64,000 nucleotides of DNA from Pseudozyma flocculosa PF-1. Its lineage: Eukaryota > Basidiomycota > Ustilaginomycetes > Ustilaginales > Ustilaginaceae. The position numbers were made by a program, and so were the translations under genes. Shown here one piece after another: positions 23,089 through 34,373 of this stretch (its first letter is position 1; the number at the start of each line of letters is the position of its first letter). The DNA is taken from contig NW_006920894.1 of the NCBI RefSeq assembly GCF_000417875.1, forward strand, positions 290,417 through 354,416, given 5' to 3'. The notes beneath the pieces are model-generated. The model saw only the letters and a list, made by a program, of their open reading frames with translations. It was not told the origin of the DNA and ran no database searches.

Positions 23089-23098
23089 TTTCTTTTTC
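23089..23098 (+). terminator. Pol III T-run terminator
   Basis: The run TTTCTTTTTC begins 2-3 bases after the tRNA 3' end, the usual RNA polymerase III stop signal. Another T7 run follows at about 23108. Confidence 0.75.
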
Positions 23099-23332
23099 AT
23101 GGCTAGTTTTTTTCTTCTTCTGGTGGTTCGGGAGGACCTTTCGCTGTGTGGAGCCGCTGGAGTGTGGCGGGACCGGTACGACGTCGACGGCTCGCCGTGG
23201 AGAACAGCGAGCCGGTGCGGGCCTACCGAAGAGGTGGGGAAAGCCTTCCAAAGACGGAGCACCGAGGAGCCGGCCAAAACGGTTCGGCGTGGGGTCGCTG
23301 ACTGCTGAGCACGCGCGCTTCTGCAAGGAGTT

Positions 23333-23355
23333 GGCCTGGCCAGGCCAGGCCAGGC
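23333..23355. repeat. GGCCTGGCC(AGGCC)n element
   Basis: Overlapping palindromic units, GGCCTGGCCAGGCC then two more CAGGC units, lie 1.7 kb upstream of BOI and 250 bp downstream of the tRNA. Confidence 0.6.
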
Positions 23356-23573
23356 TACGCGTGCATCGCGCTAAGGCACTCGTCTCCTGCGTGAAAGTGG
23401 GGCTAGCCACGGTAGCTACGGAGGGTCCGCAAGCTGCAGCGGTGGTGGCCCGTCGTAGATGCATATGGTTAGCCTGCTGGCTGGCAAGAAGCTTCTGGAC
23501 AGACGACAGACGAGCACCTCCTTGCTCGAGCCGGCCGCGGTCGTCGCCGGATGGCAAGGCGCCCTGCTGAGGA

Positions 23574-23609
23574 GGCCTGGCCTGGCCTGGCCTGGCCTGA
23601 CCTGCCAGG
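23574..23609. repeat. Five-fold GGCCT tandem element
   Basis: Five GGCCT units in tandem end in GACCTGCCAGG. This is the longest uninterrupted copy of the recurrent upstream element in the window. Confidence 0.65.
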
Positions 23610-24819
23610 CGAACGGTCGTGCCGCGGACCAGATCCGTCCGGCGTCGCGCTCTGCTGGTCGGCGTGCCCGATGCTTCCATCAGACGGCCACCGCCCCGCT
23701 GGCTTGGGACGATGGTTGAGCAACGACGCTTAGCTTGCTTGCTCGCTCGCTCGTCGCGCAGACCACTTCGCGACGGACGATCCGATCCGCTCTCGATGAT
23801 GGAAGAGATGCCCCTGGTTGGTCGCTCTCGATTTGGCAGGCTCACGCTCAATCAGGCGATTTGGGCTCGAGCGGGCACGTTTGTGCTGGCGCCGGATGAC
23901 GCCGCCTGCTGGCTCTGTTGAGCCTGTGCCTCTTCGGGAAACCGGCGGGGACTTGGGCTGGGCTTGGGCCTGGGCCAAAGGCAGGCTCTAACCTCGAGCT
24001 CTCTCTTTGCGGACGGGCCCATGCACGCCGGCCTGCCAGGCGAGTCGCGAAGCCAGGCAGGGCCGCCAGGCCGGGGCGGTCAGCCAGCCAGCCAACCAGC
24101 CAGCCAGTCCGGGCCAGCCTGCCGGCCTGTCCTTCGCTGGCCCTGGAGGTCTGTCCAGGCCAGGCCTGCCGACGCGCGGGAGTGGGACCAGGTCCCGACG
24201 TGGCCCCGTGGAGCCCGGCTTTGCCGTCGTCTCGCCTGACCTGACCTGGCCTTGCCCAACCTGCTTGCTTCTGGCCCCCCTCGCCTCCCCTTCCCTTCTA
24301 CCACATCCAACGATATCGACGTCCCTTTATACCCTCGGTCTCATCCTGCCAGCTCGACAGGCGCAGGAGGCGGCAGCAACAGTCAACGCTCAGCCGGCTT
24401 ACACCACGCCCTCCAGCCTCCGCGAGTTGCGCCATTGCTTCGTGCGCTTCGGACCTGCCGACTCTCGCAGTCAGAGTTCAGTCTGGTACGACTTGCGGCA
24501 CTTCCGAAGGACGCGCTTCGTCACTACGTACTGCGAAGGGACGACTCTCTATCGGCTTCTCCGTGCCGCTCTCCTGACGCCGCGCGTTCGGCCCGCCCTC
24601 TTCGGTCTGCCCGACGCATCCAAGCCTCCGCAGCAGCGCCACGCCCACGTCCGGTCGCCCGGGAAGCGAGAACGCATTGCAAATTCAGCAACGCCCACCT
24701 CACCCTTGCGCCAGCGCGCCCAACACGCTCGAGTCCACACAAGGCGGTCAGCTTCATTGTGCTCGCCCGACGCCCGGCTGACCCCGCTGCAAAGCCACTC
24801 GGTCCCACGCCTCGATCCC

Positions 24820-24828
24820 CTATAAAGC
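24820..24828 (+). promoter_or_regulatory. Candidate TATA box of BOI gene
   Basis: CTATAAAGC occurs once in a GC-rich background about 210 bp upstream of the start codon, followed by C/T-rich leader-like sequence. The assignment is by sequence and position only. Confidence 0.4.
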
Positions 24829-25032
24829 GCCAGCGTCAACCCGGATCGACCATCGACTGCCCGCGACAGCACTCTACACGAGCTCGGTGTTTCCTTCGAC
24901 CTTCTCTGCGTCTTCCGCCTGGCGTGCTTTCGATTCCTCGATCCGCTCATTACGTCGATCCCGCGAGACAGGGCTCCTCTTCTCTCCTCTCTGAACGGCT
25001 GTCAAGCACCTCACCCCGCGCGAGCTAGCAAG

Positions 25033-28000
25033 ATGGCCGGCGAAAAGGTGTGGGCTCTCCACGACTTTGAGGCGGAGAACCCGGACGAGGTCTCGTTCAA
25101 GGCTGGCGAGTGCATCATTGTGATCGAAAAGGACGACGCCTACGGCGATGGCTGGTGGCAGGTGAGTAGCGGTGGCTCTGCTGTTGTGGCGGGTCCGGCG
25201 AGCGCAAAAGGGCCGTTCACAGTACCAGCAGTAGCGCGATGTGGGAGCTGGCCTTGCTGACGCTTCTATTCGTGCTCTTCTCTGCTCCCGACGCTCCGCT
25301 CCCGCGATCTAGGGCACCAACATCCGCGGCGAGTCTGGCCTGTTTCCGTTCACCTACACCACCTTGGATCAGAGCCAAGCACTGGTGGCGCAGACGGGCA
25401 GCAGCTCTGCCGAGCCCGGAACCACACCGCAGCAGGCCTCGAACAAACCTGGCGTGATGCACAGCACGATGGCCGACATTGACAATGCGCTGACGGAACT
25501 CCAGAGCGACCGGAGGCGCGGACGGAAGTCGATCGACGCCCCCGACGGCTCACGAGCCTCATTCACGAGCGAGCGCACGGCCGACATGACCAACGACGAT
25601 GCCTCCGAGATCTACAACCCCTCGTCCGACGACTACGCCAGCCGCTCAGCCGCTGCTCGCGCAGCGCTGGCCGTCAATGCCCAGAGGGATCTCCAGTCGG
25701 CCCAGGAGAAGGAGCGCCAGAACGAGCAGAGGAGGCGCGAGGAGGCGATGCGGGAGTTTGAAAAGGAGGAAGCGCGCCAGCGCGACCTGCTCCTCGAAAA
25801 GGAGAGAGAGCGACAGGCCCAGGCCGCGGCGGGCACCCTCGACTTCAGCAGGGACGACAAGCCCAAGGTGGCCCCAATCGCCGGAGTCGACATGAGCGAC
25901 GAGAGCGACAGCGAAGGGAGCGCCGGTGACCTCGACGACTTCGGCGACAAGACCCATAGCCCACTCTTCGGCAATCTTGCCTCTGCGACTGCGCAAAAGC
26001 CATCCGAAGATGCAGGCAGGGCGGGCGGGTCTAGCCTCAAGAACGTCGTGGAGCCTCTGCCGGAGGAGACGCCGGATGAAGCCGCCGCAGCCGAGGATGC
26101 GACAGCAGCGCCACCGGCCTCGAGTCCAGCGGCACCTGCCGTCGCAGCCGCAGCGGCCGACGCTGCTGAGCCCGAAATCGTGCCACCGAGTTCCGCTCAA
26201 CCGGAGGCCGCACCCACGCCAGCTGCGGCGCCAACGGCGACTGCGGACGCCGACAGCAGCGCCGGTCCAGTCGCGGCGATGACGGCCGGTGTTGGGGCGG
26301 TTGCGCTCGGCGCCACTGCTGGCACCATCACCATCACCTCTCGGTCGACGTCGCCAGTGCCACTGGCTCACAGGAAGGCCGATCCTTCGACGGACAGCAA
26401 GCCCACCGACCAACGCAGCGTCGATGAAAGCTCGCGAGGACGCGGATCCCTTGCCGACGAGAGCGTTGCGGGCGGAACCGGCACCGTCGGGACCGCGGCT
26501 ACCTCGCTGGCCGGCGGCGGGCCCGAGACGCCCAAGAGCACCGGCGTACCATTCTCGACGAGCGTGCAGAGTCCCTCGCAGAGCGTCACGAGCGGCCCGA
26601 GACCTGCCGATCCGACCGAGTGGACCGTCGAGCAGGTGGTCGACTGGGGCAGGTCCAAGGGCTGGGACGAGAACAGCGTCCTCAGCAAGTTCGTGGAGCA
26701 CGAGATCACAGGAGACGTCCTGCTCGAGATGGACGTCAACATCCTCAAGGAGATCGACATCATCGCGTTCGGCAAGCGTTTCCAGGTGGCCAATGCGATC
26801 AAGGAGCTGCGCAAGATGGTGCCTGGCGCCGAGCAGCTCGCCACGCCGGCCATCTCGGGCATGCCGGGCAGTCCTGGAGGGCTGGGCGTGCAGAGCGCCG
26901 CTCCATTCTCTCCCACCGATGCCCTCATGCCTCCTCAGAGCCCCCATGCTCCTGCCCCGGGGCCCACTGGTCCAGGAAGCTGGGCCGACTCCCAGAGCGT
27001 CAAGCAGCGTGTCGCCGACGCCAGTTACGATTCGTCCGCGCTCAACGGCAGCCACAGCCGTCCGGCTAGCTCGATCGGCGAGGGTGTCAGCAGCAACGGC
27101 CAGGCGTACACCGGAGCCGGCGGCATCGCGGCGTGGCAGGCCCAGCAGGCCAGTCAGAGAAGCCGCGTGCCGTCCCAGAATCCTTCCGAGGGCTACAGCA
27201 ACGACGACGACGAGCCTCTTGCCGCCCTGGCGGAGAGGCAGCTGGGAGCCAAGAACCGGCGTTCGACCCGGTCGAACGAGGACACGCTGGGAGCGCTGCC
27301 TGCGTCTCCGCGAAAGCGCGAGTCGGCCGGATCTAGCAGTCACTCGCGCGGCGGCGGCGGCGACCGCACCAGCTTCTTCGGCATCGGCCAGAGGAACCGG
27401 AAGCCGCCGCCGAAGGTCATGGCTCCGGGCAGTGTCGCCGAGGACGAGCGGCACGGCAAGGGCACCCTCTCGCGCCTCGGATTCGCCCGCAGCAGCCGAT
27501 CTATCCCGTCTCAGGCGGCTTCGAACAGCGACATGAAGAACGCCATCTCGCTGCCTACTACCAGCCCCAACTTTGACGGCAATGGCGACATGGCCAGACG
27601 CAGCAGGATGAGTGCGCAGAGCGGCACCTCTACTGGCACAGCCGAGCCCAAGCACGGCCGCGCGGCCAGCGTCGGCAGCGCCGGAGCTGGCGCACAGCCC
27701 AACGACTGGAACGCCGCCGCGGCTGGCGTCGGTCCGGGCGCCGCCAACAACGCCGCCGCCAACTCTGAAGGCCCCGTGATGGCGCGCATCAGGCCCGTCG
27801 ACCTCGAGGGATGGATGAGGAAGAAGGGCGAGCGCTACAACTCGTGGAAGCCCAGGTATCTCGCCCTCAAAGGGTCGGACCTCGTCATCCTCCGCGATCC
27901 GCAGGCCGAGAAGATCAAGGGCTACGTCAGCATGAAGGGCTACAAGGTCATCGCCGACGAGAACACGAACCCGGGCAAGTACGGCTTCAAGATCCTTCAC

Positions 28001-30812
28001 GAGACCGAGAAGCCGCACTACTTCAGCTCCGAAGACCCGATCCTGGTGCGCGAGTGGATGAAGGGGCTGATGAAGGCGACCATCGGCAGGGACCATTCAT
28101 GTGAGTGAAGGCCAAGCTGGCCAGTCGCCCCCTTGCCTGGCGCAGGGTCACGTCGAAACGATACTGACCGATATGCACCATCCGCGCGCACGTCCTTTGG
28201 CAAACAGTCCCCGTCATCTCGTCCTACAACAACGCCACGATGTCGCTCAAGGAGGCACAGAGGATGAACCCGCCGCCGCGGCCGCCGTCGCCGACTAGCC
28301 GAGCCCGCACACAGCGTGCCAAGGCGCGGCAAAACACCGACCAGCTGACGGCCAGGGATGCCGCCATCCTCATGAACCTCTCTGGGGGCCAGCCAACAAC
28401 GCCAGATGCAACAGGACTGTAAGGAAGCGTGCAGCATTTTCCACTCTCTTCTTTCATCTCTCTCTCTCTCTCTCTCTCTCTTCCCCTCTCTCTTCTCGAC
28501 TCCATTATCTCCTACCCTCCTCGGCCTCTCCTCTGGCCGCCTTGCGCTCCTGTCTTGCTCATGGAGCAGGTCTGCCGTCCTTCGAGCCGGACTTGGCCAG
28601 CTTGCGCCGGTCATGTCAGGCTGGGGGAGACCGCATCCCCTCATACCCAAGCCTCGCCCGCGGTGCTGCTGCCAACGCTGCCACGCGGCGTACGACCTCG
28701 ATGCCTGCTTACGAGCGGGCAATGCCATGACACGCACGACCCACTTGCAGGAGGTCCTATGGGAGCCTCCTCTTTTGAAAGCGACGACCACCAGGGCCGG
28801 CACAGCAGACCTCCGGTCTCGGACGCAGTGGGTCACACCCTGTGCCATGTCCTGGCCCCCTTTTCACGCTGCCCTTCTTGTCCATTCTATCCTTCTCCTC
28901 TCTTTGCCTCTCAAATCATCTCATCTCTGCTCTTCTCAGCCGTTGACGGCGATAGCCGTCACATCCATTGTCTCTCTCTAGCTCTCTGTCGCCACGTAGC
29001 CTGTGTCGCCGGTCGCCGGATCTCGCCTCTTCGCTCTGCCCTCTGCTGCTCTCAACCTCAGCCCTTTTTCCCTCTCCTTCCCTCTCGCCCCGGGTTTCGC
29101 TCACTGAGTCACCACGGCTCTTCTCTCTCTCTACCCGACGCCGTTTTCTACTCACCCATGCTGCTCAGCTCACCTCCCTTACCACTCACACTCTCACCCT
29201 CTCCGTCCTCACGACACATCGTTCTCGTCCTCGCTCTTCCCCTCTCTTCTCTGGATGCTTCGTGTCTCGACCTCTCATTCTGGTCTTTCTCTCTGACTCT
29301 TCCGACCGGGCCTAGCTGACCGTCTGGATCCTGCATCCTCGCTCCTCGTGCAGGCCTCGATCTGATACATCGCCCACCAAGCAGCGCTTCTCGTCGATGC
29401 CCAAGTCTCAGGGTTCGCTCAAGAACGCCCAAAACCGCCTGTCTGCGTTCCTGGGCGCGGGATCGAAGCCTCTTCTGCCCGCTCGATCTCCATCGCGTCG
29501 CCTGGCGCCTGAATCCAAGACTGTTCCCGGCAGCACCGACCGAGGTCGCATGGGCTCGTTTGCCAGCAGCAGGGTGCCGGTACAGTCGGCGCAGGCCTCT
29601 CGGAACGTTCCATCGCCTCTACAAGTCGCCAATGCGCCTAGGGGCGGTTCCGATGTGAACCAGTACGCCATGTCCCACGCCACGCCGCCCACTTACAACC
29701 TAGGCCAGGCGATCCCAGAGCTTCTGCGCCGGAGCCCCGAACCGCTCTGCGACCCTATGCCTCAGGGCGAGGCGAGCCAGGAAGAGGTGCTGCGCACGCC
29801 TAGCCCTCGATACGGCACGGGTCGCGAAGGAAGGCAGTTTGCCTCTGAGGCGGCGGCGACACCCGTCGCTTTCCACGCGCCGCCTTCGCCGGGGGTCGAA
29901 GCCTTCCCTGCTGCTCCCGTCGCCGCTGGCGCGTACCGACAGCTCGTCGACTCGGACCTGCCAGGAATGCAGCTCGAGGATCCGCCGCGCTTCACAAATG
30001 AGCATGTGCGAGCTCGAACGCACTCCGACGGATCGCGGGCGCGGGCGGCTCCCGCGTCGTCTTTCCCCGCCTGGGCTGACGGGCCCGCTATCCGCGATCA
30101 GACCCAAGAGAAAGGCGTCGCGAATGCCTACCCTTCTGCGCGGGAAGCAAAGAGGAGCTTCCAGGGTCGGCCGTCGACTGCTGCCACTGCTTCGCCCCTT
30201 GCTGTCCCATCCGCAGGACCGTGGCAGGGAGGAGGCAGCGGCGGAGGCGTAGGGCTCGCTGCCGGCAGCTGTGCCCCTGCCCATTCTTTGCCGTCTACGC
30301 CCAAGCCGATGGCGAACGCGGGCGGCTCGACGAGCACAAAGGCGCTGCAGCAACAGTGGCGACAGAACCAAGCCCTGCCTCCCTCGTCGTACCCGCACCA
30401 GTACGCGCACCCGCCTCCGCGTTCGCCCGGCGTCGGAAGCGGAGAATTCGGCACGACGGCAGCCACCGAACACCACCGGCGACTCAGTCCTCGACCTCTG
30501 CAGGCGTCTGCATCGAACCCGTCCCTCCCCATCCAGCCCTCCGCACCTCCTCCCTTCTCGGGTATGCACGCAGGCGCCGGCACGAGGATGACGATGGCGT
30601 TCCCGTCTCGACCTTCGACGACGAGCAACATGCTCCCTTCCCGCCCTTCCACCGCCACGGCCCATGTAGGCGGAGGAGGAGGGCAGATGCACGGGTGGGC
30701 TCAGAGCGGCCCGAGCCTCACGGCGCCGACGTCATCGTCGCTGAGCACGAGGGAGCTGCAGAAGAGGGCGAGGTTGCGCAGCCAGGAGGATTTGAGGGAG
30801 CGCCGAGGATGA
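25033..30812 (+). CDS. SH3-SAM-PH scaffold, Boi1/Boi2 family
   Basis: This is a homologue of yeast Boi1/Boi2, membrane-linked scaffolds for polarised growth and exocytosis. Exons are 25033-25161, 25313-28100, 28208-28418 and 29354-30812, giving 1528 residues. An SH3 domain at residues 3-60 spans the first join (ALHDFEAENPDE, DGWWQGTNIRGESGLFPFTY). A charged coiled coil rich in E, K, R and Q lies near 165-225. The SAM domain is at about 478-545 (WTVEQVVDWGRSKGW to FQVANAIKEL). The PH domain is at about 870-970 (EGWMRKKGERYNSWKPRYLA to WMKGLMKAT). The third exon carries PVISSYNNATMSLKEAQRM and PPPRPPSP, as in other fungal Boi proteins. The fourth exon follows a 935-bp C/T-rich intron and is Ser/Pro-rich. 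Its donor overlaps a stop codon, so a 1041-residue form ending at 28422 is possible. Confidence 0.88.
28419..29353 (+). other. Long 935-bp intron of BOI gene
   Basis: The donor CT|GTAAGG overlaps the in-frame TAA at 28420-28422 and the acceptor is GTGCAG|G. Splicing restores the frame into an open exon of 486 codons. The interior is strongly pyrimidine-rich, with a (TC)n tract at 28456-28482, and shows no protein-like frame. It is several times longer than most introns in this window (about 80-200 bp; YPT1 intron 2 is 390 bp). Confidence 0.6.
28456..28482 (+). repeat. (TC)n microsatellite
   Basis: About thirteen TC units lie inside the long BOI intron. Confidence 0.85.
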
Positions 30813-31079
30813 CGGCCCGTCCCACCTCGCCCCACTGCTAGACGTGGCCTCCCCTTGATCCAGGTTCATTGTCCATATTCCCCATTTGACGACCTTTTAT
30901 GACGCCTCCCCATCTACACGTTGCATAAGCGCTCCTCGACGTTCCGTCACATGATCTCGTCTGCCCAATGAACAGTTTCAGTCCCCCCGTATCGCGTTTG
31001 CAGAGCACTGCGAGCTTCTCATGTCGCCATCGCAAGGATCCGGTATCAGGGCCAAGCATGCGGGAAAATGGCTTTGGTT

Positions 31080-32810
31080 TCAGAGGTCGGCGAAAAAGTC
31101 GGCGCGATCCTTTTGCGTCTTCTCGTTGCCCGACGAGGGCGTGACGTGCCACTGGGCCTTGTTTTTGAGTTTCCCCTGTGGCCGCTCGTCTTGATCGTCA
31201 TCCGAGTCGTCCGAATCGTCTTCTTCGTCGTCGTCGTCGTCGTCGCTATCTTCTTGGACGGATCCACCTTGCCGTTCCTCGTCCTCGTCGTCCTCGTCTT
31301 CGTCATCCGACTCCGACTCTGTGCCCGACCCGACCTGTTTCAACCCTTGCAGCCCCAGCGGTTCCTCGTCGTCGTCTTCCTCGTCGTCGTCGTCGTCGTC
31401 GTCGTCGCTGCCGTCGCTGCCGTCGTCGGCCTCGAGGAGCGGCCCGACGTCTGTGATCTTGCACTCGTTGCCGTGGCCCAGGCTGGCGACCCATCGGTCC
31501 TTTCTCTTCATCCTCTCGACGGGCAGGCCGCCGTGATCGGCAATGATGCCGAGCAGCTTGTGCGGCAGGATCTGGACGACGCGGACCAGGCCGTCGCTGG
31601 AACCGGTGAGGACCGTGTCGAAGTCGAGCGGGACGACGGCATCGACCGAGGCCGGGTGGCCGGGGATGCGGTCGACGTGGTCGAGCAGGCCGCGCGAGGG
31701 GGCCCAGAGGCTGAGCATGCCGAGCTGCGTGCCGACGACGAGCTTCGAGCCGCCCTTGACGGGGGCGATGCTGAGCAGCTCGTCCTCCTGGTCCTCGGAC
31801 ACCTCGGCCGCCTTGCTCCCGCCCATCCGGATATCGACGACGCTCAGGCTCCCATCGCCGCTCGTGCACACCAGCCGGCTCCGCCCCGTCTCGCGCTCCG
31901 CCTCGTCCCGCGCCGCCTGCTTGGCCTCGATCTCGTCGTCGTCGAGCCCCGCCTCGAGCTGCTTTCTCCGCTTCTTGCGCATCTTTTTCGCCCGCTTCGT
32001 CTCCTGCGCCGCCAGCTTGGCCGCATCCTGCTTCTCCTGCTTGGGGGGCTCGAGGTACGGGCACCAGAGCAGGTCGGTGATCCAGTCGAAATGGTGCTCG
32101 TACGACCGCACCGCTGCCGATGTCGACAAAGACGAGGACAAGGATGACGACGACTTTGTGGGCCGTCGGGTATCCCACAGGCGGACCACGCCGTCGTCGT
32201 CGCCCGTCGCGAAGAGGTGCTCGTCGATGGGCAGCACGCGCGACGGCGCCGCATCGTGCGCGCCGATCCACGCCTGCTTCTGCTTTCCCGTCGCCGTATC
32301 GAGGAGGAAGATGCCCTTGTCCTTGGAGATGGACAGGATGCCGCTGCCGTCGGTGTCGAATGTGAGGCCGCGGCAGCTCTTGGTCGACGGCCGCGTGTTC
32401 CAGAGCTTCCGATAGAGCTTTGGCTTGGGCTCCTCGTCCTCGTCCATCATCGCATCTGCCGCCGCGTCGCCGTCATCACCGACGCGCTGGCTAGACTTGA
32501 CATCCTGCAGTCCCGCCCGTGTGGCCTTCTTCGACGATCGGCTGCCCGCACCGGCGCTGGCCCCATCGCCGCCGTCGTCGTCGTCGTCTCCCTCGCCCTC
32601 TTCGTCCGAGCTGGCCGAGACGGACCGACGCAGCTTCTTCTTTGCGGGCCTGGGCTTCCTCCGCTGTGCCTGCTGGGCGGTGTACTCGACGAGCGGATCG
32701 TAATTGACCAGCTGTATCTTGCCCGAGATGAGGCCCGTGGCCAGGATGTTTGTGTCGGCGCCAGGGTGGAACGAGAGGTCGAGCGCGTCGGAAGAGAGTG
32801 GGATGTCCAT
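31080..32810 (-). CDS. JIP5: WD-repeat protein Jip5 (WDR55 family)
   Basis: Jip5/WDR55 is a nucleolar WD40 protein needed for ribosome biogenesis. The gene is a single open frame of 576 residues starting MDIPLSSDALDLSFHPGADT. It has the family opening, with LSFHP and LATGLISGKIQLVNYD, followed by propeller blades such as GLTFDTDGSGILSISKDKGI, HLFATGDDDGVVRLWDTR and LVCTSGDGSLSVVDIR, then VLTGSSDGLVRVVQILPHKL. Two charged insertions interrupt the blades (about 60-125 and 270-310, the latter KKMRKKRRKQ). The C-terminus has very long Asp/Glu runs and then QWHVTPSSGNEKTQKDRADF, a family-like ending. The longer frame upstream of the ATG is not protein-like. The 3' end faces BOI, 267 bp away. Confidence 0.9.
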   Translation of the reverse strand: MDIPLSSDALDLSFHPGADTNILATGLISGKIQLVNYDPLVEYTAQQAQRRKPRPAKKKLRRSVSASSDEEGEGDDDDDGGDGASAGAGSRSSKKATRAGLQDVKSSQRVGDDGDAAADAMMDEDEEPKPKLYRKLWNTRPSTKSCRGLTFDTDGSGILSISKDKGIFLLDTATGKQKQAWIGAHDAAPSRVLPIDEHLFATGDDDGVVRLWDTRRPTKSSSSLSSSLSTSAAVRSYEHHFDWITDLLWCPYLEPPKQEKQDAAKLAAQETKRAKKMRKKRRKQLEAGLDDDEIEAKQAARDEAERETGRSRLVCTSGDGSLSVVDIRMGGSKAAEVSEDQEDELLSIAPVKGGSKLVVGTQLGMLSLWAPSRGLLDHVDRIPGHPASVDAVVPLDFDTVLTGSSDGLVRVVQILPHKLLGIIADHGGLPVERMKRKDRWVASLGHGNECKITDVGPLLEADDGSDGSDDDDDDDDEEDDDEEPLGLQGLKQVGSGTESESDDEDEDDEDEERQGGSVQEDSDDDDDDEEDDSDDSDDDQDERPQGKLKNKAQWHVTPSSGNEKTQKDRADFFADL

Positions 32811-33299
32811 GCCGGCGACAGAGGCAGGGAGGCGGGTGAGAAGAGCAGTCGTCCCCTCGTGGCCTCGTATGTCAGTGTGCGTCTGGTGCTGTAAGGATGG
32901 GAGAGGGGGCCCGGCGGTGGGTGAGGGCTGTCGAAGAGGAGAGGCAGGTGGACACGACTCGACTTTTGCTGTGCCTGTGCCTGTGCCTGTCCCGCTCGCT
33001 TCTTCTTGCTGCGTCCCGCCCAACCTGCGCTTTCCGCTTCCGTTTTCCGAGACTGGACAGCCTCCGCACCACGGCCAGGCCGCGCCGCTCGGGACCGAAA
33101 TGTCGAGCTTCGTGATCTCAATCCTCGGACGGGCCCCGCCGCTCGCCGCTCGCCGCTGTCCGCCAAGTCGCCGCCGCCCACACCCGCTCAACTGGGCCCA
33201 CCATCGCTCCACACCATCCTCCCCTCGCCAGCGTATCCACACCGCACTCCCTCCCCGCCACACACACTCAGACACACACACACACACAGCAACGACAAG
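32811..33299. promoter_or_regulatory. Divergent promoter region, JIP5 / NDUFA1
   Basis: This 489-bp head-to-head region has repeated TGTGCC units at 32970-32990, one GGCCAGGCC-like copy near 33077, and a (CA)n tract at about 33262-33290 directly before the NDUFA1 start. No gene is seen. Confidence 0.6.
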
Positions 33300-33946
33300 A
33301 TGCCAGTTCCTTTCGAGGCCGTTCTTCACATGGGTGCGTGTTCCCACCGTCTCACGCGGTCCGGTCCGGTCGGAATGGTCCTCGGCGAAAGATAATTCGA
33401 CTGACTGTCTCCCTCCTCTCTCTGCTTGCGATGCTATGCCATGCGGTACGACAGGCATGGTGGTCGTCATGTTCGGCGTCGCTGGTACGGGCTTCAACCT
33501 GGCCAGGAGGACAGTCAACGACGGCAAGGTACGTCGAGTCCCGTCCCGTCCAGTCCGCCTCGTATCCCTCGTTGCGGGCCCCCGCATCACACGCACGGGC
33601 ACCTCGCTGATCGCATCTTCCTCTTCTGCCCCTCCTCGCCTCCTTTCTGAACGTATCGCATCCTACAACGCGCTGCAGCCCGCAAGACACAGCCTCGACG
33701 ACTGGGAGCGCATGATGATGTCGCGCGACGAGAGGTTGACTGGTAGCTTCAGAGGGCAGGCTGTACGTTTCCCCCTCTGCACCGTCTCCTTCTTCTCTTC
33801 CTTGCTTTCCATGGCACAACAGGATCCATCGGACACTGACGCTCACCCTCCGTTCGCTCTTCGCAAATCGACCTCTCCAGGCCAACCCGACAGCACCAAA
33901 AGAGTTTGCGACCAACAGCGTGTGGAACACGGAAAAGATCCAATGA
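33300..33946 (+). CDS. Complex I subunit, MWFE/NDUFA1 family
   Basis: This is a small accessory subunit of mitochondrial NADH:ubiquinone oxidoreductase. Four exons, 33300-33333, 33455-33528, 33679-33762 and 33881-33946, give 85 residues, the usual size. The start MPVPFEAVL is characteristic. A hydrophobic segment, GMVVVMFGVAGTGFNLA (about 12-28), would cross the inner membrane. Then RHSLDDWERMMMSRDERLTG and FRGQ match the fungal family, and the end NSVWNTEKIQ fits. There is no cleavable presequence, also as in the family. With three introns in a 258-base coding sequence, no single open frame shows the whole protein; the model was built from splice signals and family similarity. Confidence 0.9.
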
Positions 33947-34373
33947 GCCCCCGCCTCCTTCCGTCCTACGTCGACCTCGGCATGGACGCGGATACCGGCG
34001 AGCACAGTCGTCCCATCATGTCTGCCGTTCGCCATCATCGCGCAGCTGCCAAGCCTTGTAGACGCGGCATCGAGTCCCAACGACGTCCCTGCCAATCCTA
34101 GCTTCTTGCGTTTACCTTCCAGCTCGATTCTCGTCGGGCGACTGATCATGCGAGTGCCGACTAGCGCGGTCGATGTCGAGGCAGCGGCCCAAGTCGAATC
34201 GCTCAGTCCCTCTCGTACGCACACGTGTTTGTCATGATCCTGATGACATTGGACGGGCCATGGTGCTGGGCGCGAGCAAGCAAAGAACGAGGGGGATATA
34301 CAGGGGTCTAGAGCGACCGTGACCGAACAAGAAGGCCATCGACACGGACGTGGAGTAAGAGCGGCACCGGGGC
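33947..34373. other. Convergent 3' region, NDUFA1 / BSD2
   Basis: A 427-bp tail-to-tail spacer with no gene-like frame. Confidence 0.5.

Larger units (their letters stand above)
23099..25032. promoter_or_regulatory. Upstream region of the BOI gene
   Basis: No gene is seen in these 1.9 kb. It contains the densest runs of the recurrent upstream element: 23333-23355, 23574-23609 and 24154-24170. An AGCC tetranucleotide repeat lies at 24081-24109. A TATA-box-like CTATAAAGC lies at 24820-24828, about 210 bp before the BOI start, followed by a C-rich leader, which would suit a promoter there. Confidence 0.55.

Noticed and set aside
25646..28096. An 816-codon frame antisense to BOI
   Set aside because: It mirrors a strongly supported SH3-SAM-PH coding exon. 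Third-position GC bias in the real frame creates open antisense frames.
28429..29319. A 296-codon plus-strand frame in the long BOI intron
   Set aside because: It translates TC-rich simple sequence into Ser/Leu/Pro runs and overlaps frames of similar quality.
29397..30812. Treating the last BOI exon as an independent 471-codon gene starting MPKSQGSL
   Set aside because: A donor and acceptor exist that join it in frame to the upstream exon, and upstream in-frame residues RSDTSPTKQRF continue the Boi-like sequence. Kept as an alternative in the findings.
32811..33602. Extending JIP5 upstream to 33602
   Set aside because: The extension crosses the NDUFA1 promoter and first exons and reads as non-protein sequence; the conserved Jip5 start MDIPLSSDALDLSFHP is at 32810.
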